DNA of 56,988 nucleotides from CAZSHX01 sp964606895 (GTDB lineage: Bacteria; Bacteroidota; Ignavibacteria; Kapaibacteriales; UBA2268): positions 1 through 56,988 of the forward strand of contig CAZSHX010000023.1 in NCBI GenBank assembly GCA_964606895.1, given 5' to 3'. The notes below the pieces were generated by a model that ran no database searches, was not told the origin of the DNA, and saw only the letters and a program-made list of their open reading frames with translations. Made by a program: the position numbers and the translations under genes. Positions 1 to 8,027 of the stretch are shown here, in pieces; the stretch's first letter is position 1, and each line of letters starts with the position of its first letter.

Positions 1-30
1 AGGCCGCGAGTTCGATCCTCGTCGGCCCCG
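1..30 (+). tRNA. tRNA 3' end (partial, cut by left edge)
   Basis: The first 30 bases fit a variable loop (1-5), a T-stem GCGAG pairing with CTCGT around the T-loop TTCGATC (6-22), a 7-nt acceptor strand (23-29) and a discriminator G at 30. A genomic CCA is not encoded. The anticodon lies outside the window, so the isotype cannot be given; the 5' acceptor strand should read GGGGCCG. Confidence 0.8.
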
Positions 31-183
31 CAAATTTTCAAAATTGATCTTGGAATCTTAATTTTTGATTTGACTTGAAAACAACTATTGTCTTCAAGTC
101 ATTTTCATTTATAGCCCAATAAATTTTTTCAAAATCAGATGATAACTCCCAATTCTTAAACAACTTCAGAAAATAAATTTCTT

Positions 184-278
184 GCAATTACCACCTAACC
201 AATTGATTTTATTTCAAATAACGATTTTAAACCCGTTGCATCTTTAAATGCAAAATGATGCAAAGTTGCAATTTTTGG
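184..278 (+). repeat. Module A, copy 1
   Basis: First copy of an interspersed repeat. Its core reads roughly CCTAACC-ATTGATATTATTTCAAATAACGA, a short variable stretch, TTGCATCTTT, and an end resembling GATGCAAAGATGCAATTTTT. This copy is the most diverged (GTTGCA in place of GATGCA near its end) and lacks a clear left arm. Confidence 0.7.
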
Positions 279-340
279 TGATTATTCGGCAAAAATTTCG
301 AACGATGATTTGCTCGATTTTAGGATTGACATGATTAAGA
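279..340 (+). repeat. Module D, copy 1
   Basis: Follows module A1 directly and aligns with 855-925 through shared words such as GGTGATTATTCG, GAACnnGATTT and TTGATTTTAGGAT. No reading frame is supported. Found only after A1 and A3. Confidence 0.55.
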
Positions 341-363
341 TTCTTACTTTCCAAAATATTCCC

Positions 364-499
364 AAATTTGCATTGCATCTTCAAATTAATTATGCAGAAG
401 ATGCAATTAATATTCACCTAACCCATTGATATTATTTCAAATAGTGATATTTTATTGATTGCATCTTTATGCTGAAAATGATGCAAAGATGCAATTTTT
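364..499 (+). repeat. Module A, copy 2
   Basis: Has both arms: a left arm with TTTGCATTGCATCTTC and a right arm with GATGCAAAGATGCAATTTTT, inverted relative to each other, around the shared ATTGATATTATTTCAAATA core. The arrangement resembles a small non-autonomous element with terminal inverted repeats. Confidence 0.75.
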
Positions 500-520
500 G
501 GTTGTTTTTACAATCAACGA

Positions 521-720
521 TTCTTCATTTTCCCATAGGGAATAAATTATAATAACACATCGGACCACCAAAGATCCATTTACCGCGTTAGCTGTTATAT
601 TATAAAAAGACGGCAAATGTTTGTCCTGCTATATAATCTCTATGAGATATTAATCCATCGGAGTGATTCGCGGTTACCAATGTTTATTCGCTACGCGAAA
701 TCGTATTTTTCATCTTCCAA
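521..720 (+). repeat. Module B, copy 1
   Basis: About 200 bp made of successive short palindromes (TTCCCATAGGGAA, CTCTATGAGAT, ATTCGCTACGCGAAAT) and the words AACACATCGGACC and CGCGGTTACCAATG. Two further copies lie at 1273-1459 and 30711-30902, always between two A modules. Confidence 0.7.
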
Positions 721-854
721 ATAGCATTTCATTCTAAAAAATAATGATGCAAAAGATACAAAAAAATTCCAGCTAACCTGTTGAGATTATTTCAAATAGC
801 GATATTTTATTGATTGCATCTTTGAATCCAAAAAGATGCAAAGATGCAATTTTT
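721..854 (+). repeat. Module A, copy 3
   Basis: Core TTGAGATTATTTCAAATAGCGA, then TTGCATCTTTGAATCC and the right arm GATGCAAAGATGCAATTTTT. The left arm is degraded. A short open frame crossing 810-1028 lies in repeat sequence and was not called. Confidence 0.75.
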
Positions 855-925
855 GGTGATTATTCGACAGGATGTCTGAACAGGATTTACTTGATTTTAG
901 GATCCACAGGATTTGAATTCCTAAA
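855..925 (+). repeat. Module D, copy 2
   Basis: Second D module, directly after A3. It shares GGTGATTATTCG and TTGATTTTAGGAT with copy 1 and carries ACAGGATTT-type words. Bases 926-1125 after it hold no gene, only a 9-bp stem ACCTTATTA (987-995) with TAATAAGGT (1012-1020). Confidence 0.6.
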
Positions 926-1125
926 ACCTTATTTTTCCCAAATCTTTGACCTTAGTAGCCCGAGAATACCAACGCCCCCACCTCTTACCTTATTAAATCT
1001 GCAAAATAAAGTAATAAGGTTTGGGTGATGAGTTACTGTCTGTTATACTAAGGTTTGCTCCCTGAACAGTACAGGATTTTATTTTGTTATACCAAAATTG
1101 TTGCAATTCCACAGTTTCTCATTTC

Positions 1126-1262
1126 ATTTGCATCTTTGCATCTTTTATTTATTTTCAGGAAGATGCAGTGTATAAACCACATAACCTATTGATATTATTT
1201 CAAATAACGAATTATTTTCCTTTGCATCTTTGTGGTTAAAAAGATGCAAAGATGCAATTTTT
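1126..1262 (+). repeat. Module A, copy 4
   Basis: The clearest full unit. The left arm TTTGCATCTTTGCATC is the near-exact inverse of the right arm GATGCAAAGATGCAATTT; the core CCTATTGATATTATTTCAAA lies between them. Total about 137 bp. Confidence 0.8.
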
Positions 1263-1272
1263 GGTTGTGTTT

Positions 1273-1459
1273 TCATTCTTCTGATTCCCAGAGGGAATGA
1301 ATATTTGTAACATATCGAACCCCCGAGAGTCCCTAACCCCGTTAAAAAACACGGCAAATTTTTGTTTTATATGCTATCACTACGTGATAGAAAAGCATAG
1401 GCGTATTTCGCAGTTACAAATATTATTTCGCTACGTGAAATTGGATTTTTCATCTTCCA
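1273..1459 (+). repeat. Module B, copy 2
   Basis: Contains TCATTCTTCTGATTCCCAGA with its GGGAA partner, AACATATCGAACCCCC, the palindrome CTATCACTACGTGATAG and TTTCGCTACGTGAAA. It is closer in sequence to B3 (30711-30902) than to B1. Confidence 0.7.
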
Positions 1460-1591
1460 AATTTGCATTGCATCATCAAAAAATAATTTGTAAAAAATGC
1501 AATGTAATACCATCTAACCTATTGATATTATTTCAAATAACGATTATTTCTCCATTGCATCTATGAATGCAAAAAGATGCAAAGATGCAAA
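1460..1591 (+). repeat. Module A, copy 5
   Basis: Left arm TTTGCATTGCATCATC, core CTATTGATATTATTTCAAAT, right arm GATGCAAAGATGCAA. Unlike A1-A4 it runs into module C rather than B or D. Confidence 0.75.
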
Positions 1592-1720
1592 TTCTCACTG
1601 CCCTCTCCAAGAATGGAGAGGGTCGGGGTGAGATTGACCAACTATCAAAGAACGATTCACAAAATAAATAAACGATATAAAAGATTATTTATTGCTATGG
1701 AAAAGATGTAAAATATTATC
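1592..1720 (+). repeat. Module C, copy 1 (array end)
   Basis: Terminal module. It contains CCCTCTCCAAGAATGG, a GGTGAGATTGACC word, CTATCAAAGAACG and the tail TTATTTATTGCTATGGAAA. The same order recurs at 18849-18960, 31055-31170 and, inverted, 48251-48346. It ends about 30 bp beyond the 3' end of the lipoprotein reading frame. Confidence 0.7.
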
Positions 1721-1752
1721 AGAAGAAAAGGAACAAAAACAAATATAATAAC

Positions 1753-2199
1753 CTAAAGTGAAGGCTGTTCAATGTTTGAAATGTTCCATTCACTTATATC
1801 AATCTCTTGTTTTGCATATTGTGCAGCATCGTCTCTATTATTAAATGTTTTCTTTAAAGTAAACATAAAATCTAAGCCATTCCATTGTACTTCTTTATTT
1901 CATATAGAGATGCAATAACCTAAATGAATTCTGTCTTTGACCCTAAAAACAGAGTACTGACAATCCTCAACAAAGTATTCATCCCTTTTAAGTTCTTTTA
2001 AATGTGAAATGATCTCTTTTTCGCGGGATTTAGTATAGTACCTGAATGATTCGTTATACATTCGGCTATTTTTAGTTATTGAATCAAACTTCTCAGGTTC
2101 GTTGATCATCGAAACGACAAACTGAAATTTTTGTTTTTCAGATTCTTGACATCCACAAATGCAAAATAATATTAAACCAATAATAAAAAATTTATTCAT
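1753..2199 (-). pseudogene. Small lipoprotein interrupted by in-frame TGA
   Basis: The frame starts with a lipoprotein signal (MNKFFIIGLILF then ICGC, lipid-anchored Cys17) and runs 99 codons to a TGA at 1900-1902. The same frame then continues for 48 sense codons (NKEVQWNGLDFMF and onward) to a TAG at 1753-1755. The full frame of 148 codons matches the 150-161 aa of the three paralogues upstream, and the part after the TGA occupies the place of their final strands. Seen: the open extension and matching length. Inferred: a recent nonsense mutation, a sequencing error, or readthrough. If the TGA is real the product is a 99-aa truncated lipoprotein (1900-2199). Function is unknown. It is last in the minus-strand lipoprotein cluster. 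Confidence 0.65.
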
Positions 2200-2254
2200 A
2201 ATTCTATTCCTCTTTATACAAGTTCAGTCTAAATTCAACAAATTATAAAATGTA

Positions 2255-2740
2255 TTACATACTTATCTTCATTATCTCGTGAATATAAAATATTTTATAA
2301 TTTGAATCACATTTAACAAACCAAAATTTAATTCCGTATCCAGTTTTTGACAAATTAAAAATATATAAATTTGAAGAATCAATACCGCAATTACATTTTG
2401 CACGCTCCTTAGCTAAATCCACGAAATATTTATCTGTAGAATTTACCCAATATACAGGATCTTCTTTGAGGTTGTTGTAGTCCAATGAAATATAATTTAC
2501 CAGCTCGTCAATTTCATCTGAAATATATAAATATCTTGCCATACAATAAGGATTATATAACTCAGGATAATTATCCTTCAAATTCCTAAGCTTTTGAGGA
2601 TTTGATGTAATATCATCAGCAAAATTCCTTAACTTTTCCGGAATTCTATTTTCAACACTGCTACAAGCAAACAGAACAAAGAGCAAAAATGCGAATGCTA
2701 CTGTTAATTTTAAATTATTCAAAATTTTTATTTTTTTCAT
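2255..2740 (-). CDS. Lipoprotein, tandem paralogue family
   Basis: 161 aa. A signal peptide ends in a lipobox (LFAC, Cys26) followed by SS, so it is probably a lipid-anchored periplasmic or outer-membrane protein. The mature start carries the family block NFADDITSNPQKLRNLKDNY then PELYNP, matching both upstream neighbours. A CNC motif sits near residue 116. It lies 12 bp after the next paralogue, suggesting one transcript. No known domain is recognised; function unknown. Confidence 0.85.
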   Translation of the reverse strand: MKKIKILNNLKLTVAFAFLLFVLFACSSVENRIPEKLRNFADDITSNPQKLRNLKDNYPELYNPYCMARYLYISDEIDELVNYISLDYNNLKEDPVYWVNSTDKYFVDLAKERAKCNCGIDSSNLYIFNLSKTGYGIKFWFVKCDSNYKIFYIHEIMKISM

Positions 2741-2752
2741 CGGTTCAAACCA

Positions 2753-3205
2753 TTAATTTTTTAATTCGCTTCGAATAAAAGTATCTTCAAGTTCTATAAG
2801 AAAATACCTTTCATCTAACTGGAGAATATAAATTACTATAGCCAAACCATCTTTATCAAAAAGATATCCGGTTATATTCTTGTTTTCAGGAATAATTCCA
2901 ATTTCATGATAAAATTTTAAGGTCGAATGTGAATGCATCCTGTACATTTTTAATCCGGAACTATTCCTATGGAAATATTTAAGAATATTATTTTTTATTA
3001 ATTTTAGATTCATCGTATCTTTCATTCTTGTTGATAGATATTTCTCATCAATATAACTTGGATAAAACTCTTTCAAATTCTCAATTTTTTCAGGATTTTC
3101 AATAATATCATCAAGAAAATGTGTTAATTGTCTTTCAACTTTATTCGAGCAAGAATAAAGAAGCAAAATAGCAAATAATACCAATATTTTTTTCATTTGT
3201 TCCAT
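2753..3205 (-). CDS. Lipoprotein, tandem paralogue family
   Basis: 150 aa, starting MEQMKKILVLFAILL with lipobox LYSC. An internal Met at position 4 could be the true start. The family block appears as HFLDDIIENPEKIENLKEFY-PSY. It lacks the CxC of its neighbours. Gaps are 10 bp to the upstream gene and 12 bp to the downstream one, consistent with an operon. The C-terminal half alternates hydrophobic residues as in a small beta-sheet domain (GLAIVIYILQL, YFLIELEDTF). Function unknown. Confidence 0.85.
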   Translation of the reverse strand: MEQMKKILVLFAILLLYSCSNKVERQLTHFLDDIIENPEKIENLKEFYPSYIDEKYLSTRMKDTMNLKLIKNNILKYFHRNSSGLKMYRMHSHSTLKFYHEIGIIPENKNITGYLFDKDGLAIVIYILQLDERYFLIELEDTFIRSELKN

Positions 3206-3215
3206 ACTTTAGTTT

Positions 3216-3698
3216 TCAATCAGGGTCATCGATACCAATTCTGTTCTTAAAAATACCCATAAGAAAATATTTATTATCATTCTTTAAAAAATGAAAATCA
3301 AGCCCGATCTTCATTTTGTAAAGAAAAAATGAATACTGGCTATTAGAGTCAATTTTGCATTTGCAAAATCTTTGCTGATAATCATTAATAAAAGGTTGAA
3401 CCTTTTGATAGCGAAATGAGCTATATCCGCAACCATTTTTATTTACATATTGATTAATGTATTTGATAATATCTTCAATGTAGTTAGAATCTAAAAGTTT
3501 TTTATAAAACCAATCCGGATTATAATACTGTGGGTAATATTTTCCCAAATTTTTAATTTTTTCGGGATGTTCAGCTATATCCTCAGCAAAATTCAGCAGT
3601 TCTTTATCAACTGGTAAGTCATTCGGAAAAATAGAATACCATACGGAACAACCCACAAGAAGAGGAAAAAACAATATAATATAACTGATTTTTCTCAT
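3216..3698 (-). CDS. Lipoprotein, tandem paralogue family
   Basis: 160 aa. Signal MRKISYIILFFPLLVGCS with lipobox LVGC (Cys17). The family block is the clearest here: LLNFAEDIAEHPEKIKNL, then GKYYPQYYNPDW. The C-terminal part (IGLDFHFLKNDNKYFLMGIF) aligns by eye with the end of the 161-aa paralogue and with the sequence after the TGA in the broken copy. It is 3 bp from the upstream outer-membrane-like gene. Function unknown; successive duplication is inferred from shared length, lipobox and block. Confidence 0.85.
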   Translation of the reverse strand: MRKISYIILFFPLLVGCSVWYSIFPNDLPVDKELLNFAEDIAEHPEKIKNLGKYYPQYYNPDWFYKKLLDSNYIEDIIKYINQYVNKNGCGYSSFRYQKVQPFINDYQQRFCKCKIDSNSQYSFFLYKMKIGLDFHFLKNDNKYFLMGIFKNRIGIDDPD

Positions 3699-3701
3699 CG
3701 C

Positions 3702-4220
3702 TCAAATCCTGTAATACAAACAAATCCCAAGACTTGGCAGGAGCGGAAAATCAAAATTGAAGTTCCAGCCGCTCAGGGATTTCTTGATTATTTTGTCGTG
3801 GTAAATTTGGTACATAAAGCCAGCGTCAATTTCAACTCCGAATTCCTTCGTAATATTCAAATCCCTCCCAAATCGCAAAGTCAGGTAAGAATATTTATCT
3901 ATGAAATTATCCGTTTCATCGCGGAGATAGTTCACTCCGAGCCTTCCGTACCACGGTCGCCGGCTTGATAAATCAGAATGTCCGGCAAAATGATATGATA
4001 CATCACCGGAAACCGAGAAGATTGTTTCGTCCTTCAGAGGAATTGCACCAATGGAAAATCCAAGCTGAAATTGGTCAATCTCGCCCCTTACGCCGAGATT
4101 CAGTAATTCGGGCAGTCCAATACCTACAGACAGGTTTACTTTGTCCTGACCGTAAGTCTGCATCGTGAAACCTAACAACATCACGCAGAGCAAAAGCCTA
4201 AATGTAATTTTCGTTTTCAT
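3702..4220 (-). CDS. Outer-membrane beta-barrel-like protein
   Basis: 172 aa with a cleavable signal peptide (MKTKITFRLLLCVMLLGF, probable cleavage after YGQ). The mature part is rich in Gly and aromatic residues and alternates polar and hydrophobic positions, ending YYRI, with a terminal hydrophobic residue as in small outer-membrane barrels. Its start overlaps the end of the 136-aa membrane-protein gene by 23 bp, so the two are probably translationally coupled and co-transcribed with the lipoproteins. Specific function unknown. Confidence 0.75.
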   Translation of the reverse strand: MKTKITFRLLLCVMLLGFTMQTYGQDKVNLSVGIGLPELLNLGVRGEIDQFQLGFSIGAIPLKDETIFSVSGDVSYHFAGHSDLSSRRPWYGRLGVNYLRDETDNFIDKYSYLTLRFGRDLNITKEFGVEIDAGFMYQIYHDKIIKKSLSGWNFNFDFPLLPSLGICLYYRI

Positions 4221-4608
4221 TTGTTTTCAAATCTCCCTCAATTCTCTTTTCTTTAATGAATAAATAGTATAAAGAATTATAAGCGATTGTGCCGAAAAAA
4301 TATGAAACTATGAAACCGGTAGAATTAACCGACAAAAGCATAATCAGAATGATACAAATAATGGAGTTGGAAATATTAAAAATTAAATGATAATCCCTTG
4401 ATTTCTGACTGTTTGCATTGATAATAAGCAAAATAAACTGAAAAATCGTATTGATAGCCAAACTTACGGTCAAACCAAGAAGTTGGTAAGAATTGTGCTG
4501 AAAAATTGTCAATTCAGAAACATAAAGAGTAACAATTATTATTAGATTCAACCTAATAAATAATTTCAATTTGTCTTTTTTCAACATTTGAGTGGTTCCT
4601 TCCGACAT
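4198..4608 (-). CDS. Small integral membrane protein, four predicted helices
   Basis: 136 aa with four hydrophobic stretches, around residues 15-33, 42-64, 74-96 and 100-117, and a charged C-terminus (KEKRIEGDLKTNENENYI). No family is recognised. The stop lies inside the start of the outer-membrane-like gene (23-bp overlap). It is the first gene of the minus-strand run leading into the lipoprotein array. The start could also be Met8, since the first residues (MSEGTTQ) precede a second ATG. Confidence 0.7.
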   Translation of the reverse strand: MSEGTTQMLKKDKLKLFIRLNLIIIVTLYVSELTIFQHNSYQLLGLTVSLAINTIFQFILLIINANSQKSRDYHLIFNISNSIICIILIMLLSVNSTGFIVSYFFGTIAYNSLYYLFIKEKRIEGDLKTNENENYI

Positions 4609-4726
4609 TTCTATTTTGATAAATGAAAACTACCGAAAACAATTCTATAAAATTAAATAAATATCAATTAAAGTGCAAAGAATATTTTCTCGATTGGAGA
4701 AAATAAAAATTTCGGACAATGATAGT

Positions 4727-5860
4727 TCAAACATTATTTTTCAATTCCTTGTAGAACTCTAAAATTCCGTTCCCGAAATTCTCCCAGGAGGCAATTTGTT
4801 TGTAATTTTGAATGTTATTCTCAAAACTTTCTTTCAGATTGAAATTGAAATAATCTACGATTGCCGCAAAAAGCATATTTTCGAGCGGTTGGGCGATTAC
4901 AGTTCCGGTTCTGTAAGGTTCGATTGATTCTTTCAATCCTCCCACGTCTGTTGCAATAACAGGAAGATCGAAATGATAGGAGATTCCTGTGATGCCGCTT
5001 TGGGTAGCAGTTTTGTAAGGAAGAACACACACATCCGATGCAGAAAAGAAAACGGGAACTTCGCTGTCGGATATATATCTAACATTCAGCATAACTTTAT
5101 TTTCAAGATTATTTTTCCTGATGAGGTCTTCGTAGCTCTTGAAATCTCCGTAAACTTCGCCTGCTATAATCAGCAGATATTCATCAGGCAGATATTTCAG
5201 AGTTTCAAGCATCAAGTCCAATCCTTTGTAGGAACGGATAAACCCAAAGAAAAGAAGAACTTTTCTGTCCGGGGCTATACCAAGTTTCTTTCTTGCCTCT
5301 GTTCTATCCATTTTTTTACCGAAATGGTCGTAGAGCGGATGAGTGATGTAACGATATTTAGCATCGGGTTTCATTTTCAGCAAATCGGCTTTAACGGCTT
5401 CGCTCATAACGATGAATCCGTGATTTTGCCTGAGGAAGTAGTTGATGAACTGAATGTCACCAAGCCTCTTCTCATGTGGCAGAACGTTGTCCAGAATGCT
5501 GATGTTGATGGTTCCTGCTTTCTTCAAAGATTTGGCAACGTACCCAAGCGACGGACCAAAAAACGGCATCCAGAATTTGGTGAGCATCAAATCGGGTGAA
5601 AACTTTTTAATTTTTTGCGAGGCAAGAAAATAAGAAAAAGGATTTATCGAATCCAGGACTCTGATTGAATTAATTTTATCGGCTGTGTCATTTTCCGTAA
5701 CAAGCTGGCTTGTACCCGGAAAAAGCAGATTTGGGTATTGCCGCTTGAAAGTAAAGGCTTTAAGCTCATTTTCCTTAGATAAATAATTGAATAAGGCGGC
5801 ATTGAATTGAGCAATTCCACCCCGAAAAGGATAAAAAGTAGAAAGATAAGCGATTCTCAT
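4727..5860 (-). CDS. Glycosyltransferase family 4 protein
   Basis: About 377 aa. The start is placed at an ATG (MRIAYLSTFYPFRGGIAQFN), four codons inside an alternative TTG. The N-terminal Rossmann domain carries the GGIAQ donor/acceptor loop typical of GT-B enzymes. The C-terminal domain has KVLLFFGFIRSYKGLDLM and the donor-site segment SDVCVLPYKTATQSG with PVIATDVGGLKE, as in GT4 retaining transferases. It likely transfers a nucleotide-sugar residue in cell-surface glycan synthesis; substrate unknown. It is divergent from the methyltransferase across about 75 bp, which should hold both promoters. Confidence 0.88.
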   Translation of the reverse strand: MRIAYLSTFYPFRGGIAQFNAALFNYLSKENELKAFTFKRQYPNLLFPGTSQLVTENDTADKINSIRVLDSINPFSYFLASQKIKKFSPDLMLTKFWMPFFGPSLGYVAKSLKKAGTINISILDNVLPHEKRLGDIQFINYFLRQNHGFIVMSEAVKADLLKMKPDAKYRYITHPLYDHFGKKMDRTEARKKLGIAPDRKVLLFFGFIRSYKGLDLMLETLKYLPDEYLLIIAGEVYGDFKSYEDLIRKNNLENKVMLNVRYISDSEVPVFFSASDVCVLPYKTATQSGITGISYHFDLPVIATDVGGLKESIEPYRTGTVIAQPLENMLFAAIVDYFNFNLKESFENNIQNYKQIASWENFGNGILEFYKELKNNV

Positions 5861-5934
5861 AAAAAATTCCAAAATATAATATTAACTTGCATAAATCGAA
5901 TATACAAAATATTTTTAATAAAAGAAATTAATAA

Positions 5935-6744
5935 ATGGAAAATAGTTATCAAAAGATAATAAAAAGTAAGGTAATACCCGAAAATTACAAATATTATTGG
6001 GGCTATCAGTATCGATTGGGTGACGAAATTGTGGTTCCATATCTGAAAAATTTGAATGTTTTCAAAAGCGGAATGAATGTTGCAGAAATAGGCAGTGCCG
6101 AGGGCGGAGTACTTTTTGCTTTTGCAGAGCATGGCTCAAAGCATAATCTTGCAACTGACATTGCCCAAAACCGCCTCGATATGGGTGCTGTAATTGCAAA
6201 AGAATTAGAATTGCCAATTGAATTCCAATATCATGACATTATCAATCAGGAACCAAACGAAGCATGGATTGAGAATTTCGATGTTGTTATCCTGAGGGAT
6301 GTGATTGAGCATTTGGACGACACAGAACTTGCCCTGAAAAACATCAAAAAACTGATAAAACCGGGCGGTTATCTTTATGTTACTTTTCCGCCTTATCATT
6401 CACCCTTCGGAGGACATCAGCATACGGTTGAAAATACTTGGGGAAAACTGCCATATATTCATTTGCTTCCGGATTCTATTTTTCATAGTCTGATTGCTTC
6501 CGGCAGAGAAAACGATATTGGAGAAGTAAAAAGACTTCAGGGAATTCGGCTAACTGCTTCAAAATTTACAGTTGCGGCTGAGAATGCTGGTTATGAAGTG
6601 TTCCATGAAGATTTCTATTTGTTAAGACCGGTTTTCAAAATGAAATTTGGATTGCCTTCAATAAAACTTACCGGAATTAAGAGTTTGCCATTGGTTAAAA
6701 CTTTATTGAGTTTGGAAGCATCTTATATTCTCAGGAAAAAATAA
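5935..6744 (+). CDS. Class I SAM-dependent methyltransferase
   Basis: 269 aa. Motif I is VAEIGSAEGGVLFAFAEHG, near residue 42, followed by an acidic strand end (LATD) and the motif IV-like VVILRDVIEHLDD. PGGYLYVTFPPYHSPFGGHQ follows, with a histidine-rich segment. The fold and motifs identify an AdoMet-binding methyltransferase of the ubiE/type-11 kind. Beside a glycosyltransferase it may modify a glycan or lipid; that is inference. It ends 4 bp before a strong hairpin shared with the convergent Rieske operon. Confidence 0.85.
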   Translation: MENSYQKIIKSKVIPENYKYYWGYQYRLGDEIVVPYLKNLNVFKSGMNVAEIGSAEGGVLFAFAEHGSKHNLATDIAQNRLDMGAVIAKELELPIEFQYHDIINQEPNEAWIENFDVVILRDVIEHLDDTELALKNIKKLIKPGGYLYVTFPPYHSPFGGHQHTVENTWGKLPYIHLLPDSIFHSLIASGRENDIGEVKRLQGIRLTASKFTVAAENAGYEVFHEDFYLLRPVFKMKFGLPSIKLTGIKSLPLVKTLLSLEASYILRKK

Positions 6745-6748
6745 AAAA

Positions 6749-6787
6749 AAACCGTCTGAACCTTTATATAAAAGTTGAGACGGTTTG
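6749..6787. terminator. Bidirectional terminator
   Basis: A stem AAACCGTCT pairs with AGACGGTTT, extended by AAC/GTT after a one-base bulge, with A-rich sequence on the left and T-rich on the right. It lies between the convergent methyltransferase and Rieske operon, so it can serve both. Confidence 0.75.
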
Positions 6788-6812
6788 GAATTTCAGGTCA
6801 AAACTCTGACTA

Positions 6813-7280
6813 TTATCTGAATTTTATAGTCATCATGGTATTAGTTCCATCAAGAGTATAAGTATAAGCTTGTAAGGGATAGTTCGAAGGTCCTTTCAGA
6901 ACTTTCCCTGTTAAATCAAACTTCGAGCCGTGACAGTCGCAGTAAATGGCTTTAAGAGCCATATCCGGTTCGGTAACGATACATCCTTCATGAGGACAAT
7001 ATGTTGAAAGAACGGAATATTCCGTCGTCGATTTTTTAATAATAAGCACCGGGCCATCAGATTTCCCAGGGACTGTCAGCATTGTAAACCCGTTAATATT
7101 GGCAAGAGCAGGATAATCTGCCAATTTAATTGTAGTTTCGGCAGGTCCGGTATTTGGAGTTTGGCTTTGTTCGCAGGATGTTAGCATACTGCTAATCCCA
7201 CCTGCAATAATACTTAGACCGAGAAACGAACCTGACTGAAAAAGAAAAGTCCTGCGGTTTGAAGTTTGATTGCTTGACAT
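6813..7280 (-). CDS. Rieske [2Fe-2S] protein, Tat-exported lipoprotein
   Basis: 155 aa. The N-terminus has a twin-arginine motif (NRRTFLF) and a hydrophobic stretch ending in a lipobox LTSC (Cys36), so it is probably folded before Tat export and then lipid-anchored. The Rieske cluster ligands are in CPHEGC (first Cys and His) and CDCHGSKFD (second Cys and His). It accepts and donates electrons at moderately high potential; small Rieske proteins work in cytochrome bc-type complexes or as oxidase and dehydrogenase partners. No cytochrome b gene is near. It is last in a four-gene minus-strand operon with YceI, a membrane protein and a haem/barrel protein. Confidence 0.9.
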   Translation of the reverse strand: MSSNQTSNRRTFLFQSGSFLGLSIIAGGISSMLTSCEQSQTPNTGPAETTIKLADYPALANINGFTMLTVPGKSDGPVLIIKKSTTEYSVLSTYCPHEGCIVTEPDMALKAIYCDCHGSKFDLTGKVLKGPSNYPLQAYTYTLDGTNTMMTIKFR

Positions 7281-7307
7281 TATTTACCTTAAAGTATATT
7301 CGAACGA

Positions 7308-7949
7308 TTATTTACTATTAAAAAAGAGTTTGTAGTCAATATTAATAACTTCTCCCACTTTTGTTCCGACAACACCTTTCACTCCGGTATAATTGAAATC
7401 TTTAAGTGCAACATCGAATTTGCCTTCGATAAGGAACAAGTCGCCTGAAGCTCTTTTTTTAGTTCCTTCAGATTCTTTCAAAAATGTGACTGTAACGGGC
7501 GAACTAATATATTTGGTTTTGCCGTGAATAGTAATATTGCCTTCGGCAAAAGCTTTGATAATTGTTTTTCCACCTGCATCAGATTCAATTTTTGATTTAG
7601 CAAGTTTTTGCAAATCAAATGAAATAGTAGGATAATTTGCGGCATCAAGCCAATCTTTGCCCCACATGTGTTCGTCTCTTTTTGTTAATCCTGTTTCCAT
7701 CGCTGTCACTTCAAGCGAGATTTTGCCGTTTGTTGCTTCTATTGAAGCAATATCAAAATTGACAAAGCTGGTTATTTTGTCAGGTTTCACTACACCTTTG
7801 ATATCTTCCATAGGTGCTTTACTTAGAAAGTTTATTGTAGGAATGCCAACATTTTTGTTGAGCTGGAAATTTTTTGAATAACCTGAAGCGGTTATCAATA
7901 ATGTCAGGGCAATAATTGCCGCAATCCGAATTGCATTTGTGATTTTCAT
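7308..7949 (-). CDS. YceI-family periplasmic lipocalin-like protein
   Basis: 213 aa with a signal peptide (cleaved near ASGYS-KNF). YceI hallmarks are visible: VNFDIASIEATNGKISLEV, TKRDEHMWGKDWLDAANYP, where the family has DxHLxSxDFFDxxxYP, and a C-terminal section where HGKTKYISSPVTV resembles the usual HG-x-T-xPV strand. YceI folds bind isoprenoid-type ligands in a barrel and often occur with cytochromes. It lies 27 bp upstream of the Rieske gene and in the same operon, so a role in quinone or lipid handling for that chain is plausible but unproven. Confidence 0.85.
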   Translation of the reverse strand: MKITNAIRIAAIIALTLLITASGYSKNFQLNKNVGIPTINFLSKAPMEDIKGVVKPDKITSFVNFDIASIEATNGKISLEVTAMETGLTKRDEHMWGKDWLDAANYPTISFDLQKLAKSKIESDAGGKTIIKAFAEGNITIHGKTKYISSPVTVTFLKESEGTKKRASGDLFLIEGKFDVALKDFNYTGVKGVVGTKVGEVINIDYKLFFNSK

Positions 7950-8027
7950 TGTATATTCTCCTTAAAAAAATAAAATACGTTACTACATTAATTTACTAAA
8001 ACTACTTTGTAAAGATTTTATTTTAAA

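Noticed and set aside
810..1566. Three open frames of 70-89 codons in the left intergenic region (810-1028 plus, 1145-1357 minus, 1297-1566 plus)
   Set aside because: All run through modules A, B or D, no frame is kept between copies of the same module, and none has protein-like composition or an RBS.
184..1600. CRISPR array or integron attC array
   Set aside because: Repeat spacing is irregular, the intervening sequences are themselves repeated modules, and no cas or integrase gene is present.
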